Assembly (NCBI GenBank): GCA_003542935.1
Contig: DPJQ01000043.1
Location: 1 to 15,318 of the forward strand
DNA length: 15,318 bases
Reading direction: 5' to 3'
DNA from: Lachnospiraceae bacterium
GTDB lineage: Bacteria > Bacillota > Clostridia > Lachnospirales > Lachnospiraceae
Below, piece by piece: positions 14,443-15,318 of this stretch (its first letter is position 1; each line of letters begins with the position of its first letter). Made by a program: the position numbers and the translations under genes. The notes beneath the pieces were generated by a model that saw only the letters and a program-made list of their open reading frames with translations, was not told the origin of the DNA and did not search any database.

Positions 14443-15318
14443 CTATCGGATCTCCAACAGTTTCTGTTTTAACTGATTTTCCATATTGCGGAGCTCGCCT
14501 TCCGCCGCAGCCCGTTTCGTGCGGCCCTCCTGCTGGATCTTCAGCACCTCGTCAAGGGTGGAGATCAGATTCTCATTGGTTGATTTAAGTGTCTCCATGT
14601 CCACGATCCCCCGCTCGGACTCCTTGGCCGTCTCAATCGTTGCCATCTTTAACGCGGAAGCGTTTTTCTTCAGCAGCTCATTGGTCATATCCGTGACCTG
14701 CCGCTGGGCTTTGGCCGCCTGGGTGGAGTGGGCAATGCCCAATGCGATCACCATCTGGCTTTTCCAGAGGGGGATCGTATTTACTACCGTAGACTGTATC
14801 TTTTCGGCCATCATGGTATCGCTGTTCTGCACCAGGCGGATCTGAGGCGCGGTCTGGATCGCGATCATGCGGGTCAGCTCCAGGTCATGAAGCTTTTTCT
14901 CGAAACGGTTGCACATGGAGTCCAGATCCTTGGCTGCCTGGGCATCCTCGGGCTGTCCGCTGGCATTTGCTTTCGCCACCAGTTCCGCCAGATCCTTCGC
15001 CCTCACCTCGGCCAGCTTCTTTTTCCCTGCCAGGATATACATGGTCAGCTCTTTGAAATAAACCAGGTTCAACTCATACATTTTGTCCAGCATATCCACA
15101 TCCTTGAGAAGCTGGATCTGATGGCCCTCCAGCACCTGGACGATCTTCTCCACGTTTACCTCGGCTTTCTCGTATTTCGCCTTCATGGCGGTCAGCTTAT
15201 TGCCGGTCTTTTTGAAGAACCCCAGGAAGCCCTTTTCCTCTTCTTCCACGTCGAAGCTTTTGAGCTCCGTCACCAGGCTGCTCACCAGATCCCCCACCTC
15301 GCCCAGGTCCTTGGTCTT
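14443..15318 (-). CDS. TelA-family protein (toxic anion resistance), 5'-truncated
   Basis: The reading frame is open to the right edge, giving 292 C-terminal residues that begin KTKDLGEVGDLVSSL, a typical internal TelA segment; a GTG at 15297 lies inside this conserved run and is not the start. The protein is largely helical and coiled-coil-like: KSFDVEEEEKGFLGFFKK, then NKLTAMKAKYEKAEVNVEKI, IAIQTAPQIRLVQNSDTMMAEKIQSSV-like region, and VNTIPLWKSQMVIALG, all TelA/KlaA family marks. Members are linked to tellurite resistance and to envelope stress, but the biochemical role is unknown. The gene is first in the visible block and ends 53 bp before ispG; its start and promoter are outside the window. 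Confidence 0.9.
   Translation of the reverse strand, partial: KTKDLGEVGDLVSSLVTELKSFDVEEEEKGFLGFFKKTGNKLTAMKAKYEKAEVNVEKIVQVLEGHQIQLLKDVDMLDKMYELNLVYFKELTMYILAGKKKLAEVRAKDLAELVAKANASGQPEDAQAAKDLDSMCNRFEKKLHDLELTRMIAIQTAPQIRLVQNSDTMMAEKIQSTVVNTIPLWKSQMVIALGIAHSTQAAKAQRQVTDMTNELLKKNASALKMATIETAKESERGIVDMETLKSTNENLISTLDEVLKIQQEGRTKRAAAEGELRNMENQLKQKLLEIR

Overview
The window reads as a chromosomal segment of an endospore-forming, GC-rich member of the Clostridia, most likely a Lachnospiraceae-type gut Firmicute. The evidence is a complete eight-gene spoIIIA sporulation operon, the non-mevalonate isoprenoid enzyme IspG, strong AGGAGG-type ribosome binding sites and several TTG/GTG starts. Every gene I can support lies on the minus strand, so transcription runs from high to low coordinates. 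I see no tRNA, rRNA, CRISPR array, insertion sequence or phage gene.

Reading in the direction of transcription, the first block (15318 to about 8784) is housekeeping: a 5'-truncated TelA-family gene, ispG, an ftsW-type SEDS glycosyltransferase, gltX, and a UvrD/PcrA-like helicase. ftsW and gltX overlap in ATGA. The conserved start of the helicase coincides with the last codons of gltX, with no ATG, GTG or TTG nearby.

The second block (8744 to 3219) is spoIIIAA-AB-AC-AD-AE-AF-AG-AH. Upstream is a good candidate sigma-E promoter, and about 90 bp past spoIIIAH is a strong intrinsic terminator. These genes encode the mother-cell half of the channel/secretion complex that joins mother cell and forespore during engulfment.

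The third block (3220 to 1, running off the window) is the most unusual part: a Dlt-like cassette of an adenylation ligase, a fold-type III PLP decarboxylase, a small carrier protein and the start of an AlgI-like MBOAT acyltransferase. Gene spacing is tight (4-bp overlap, 31-bp gap, 5-bp gap). Classical dlt operons load D-alanine and contain no decarboxylase. Here the ligase differs from DltA at two pocket positions (Lys203 for Met, Ser271 for the D-Ala-selective Cys). The inferred scheme is: the ligase loads an amino acid, perhaps an acidic one, on the carrier protein; the decarboxylase converts the tethered group to an omega-amino acyl group, as BtrK and VinO do in antibiotic pathways; and the MBOAT protein transfers it to an envelope or extracellular acceptor. 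The promoter has an extended -10, no consensus -35, two direct repeats three helical turns apart covering the -35 zone, and a perfect palindrome in the leader, which suggests dedicated control.
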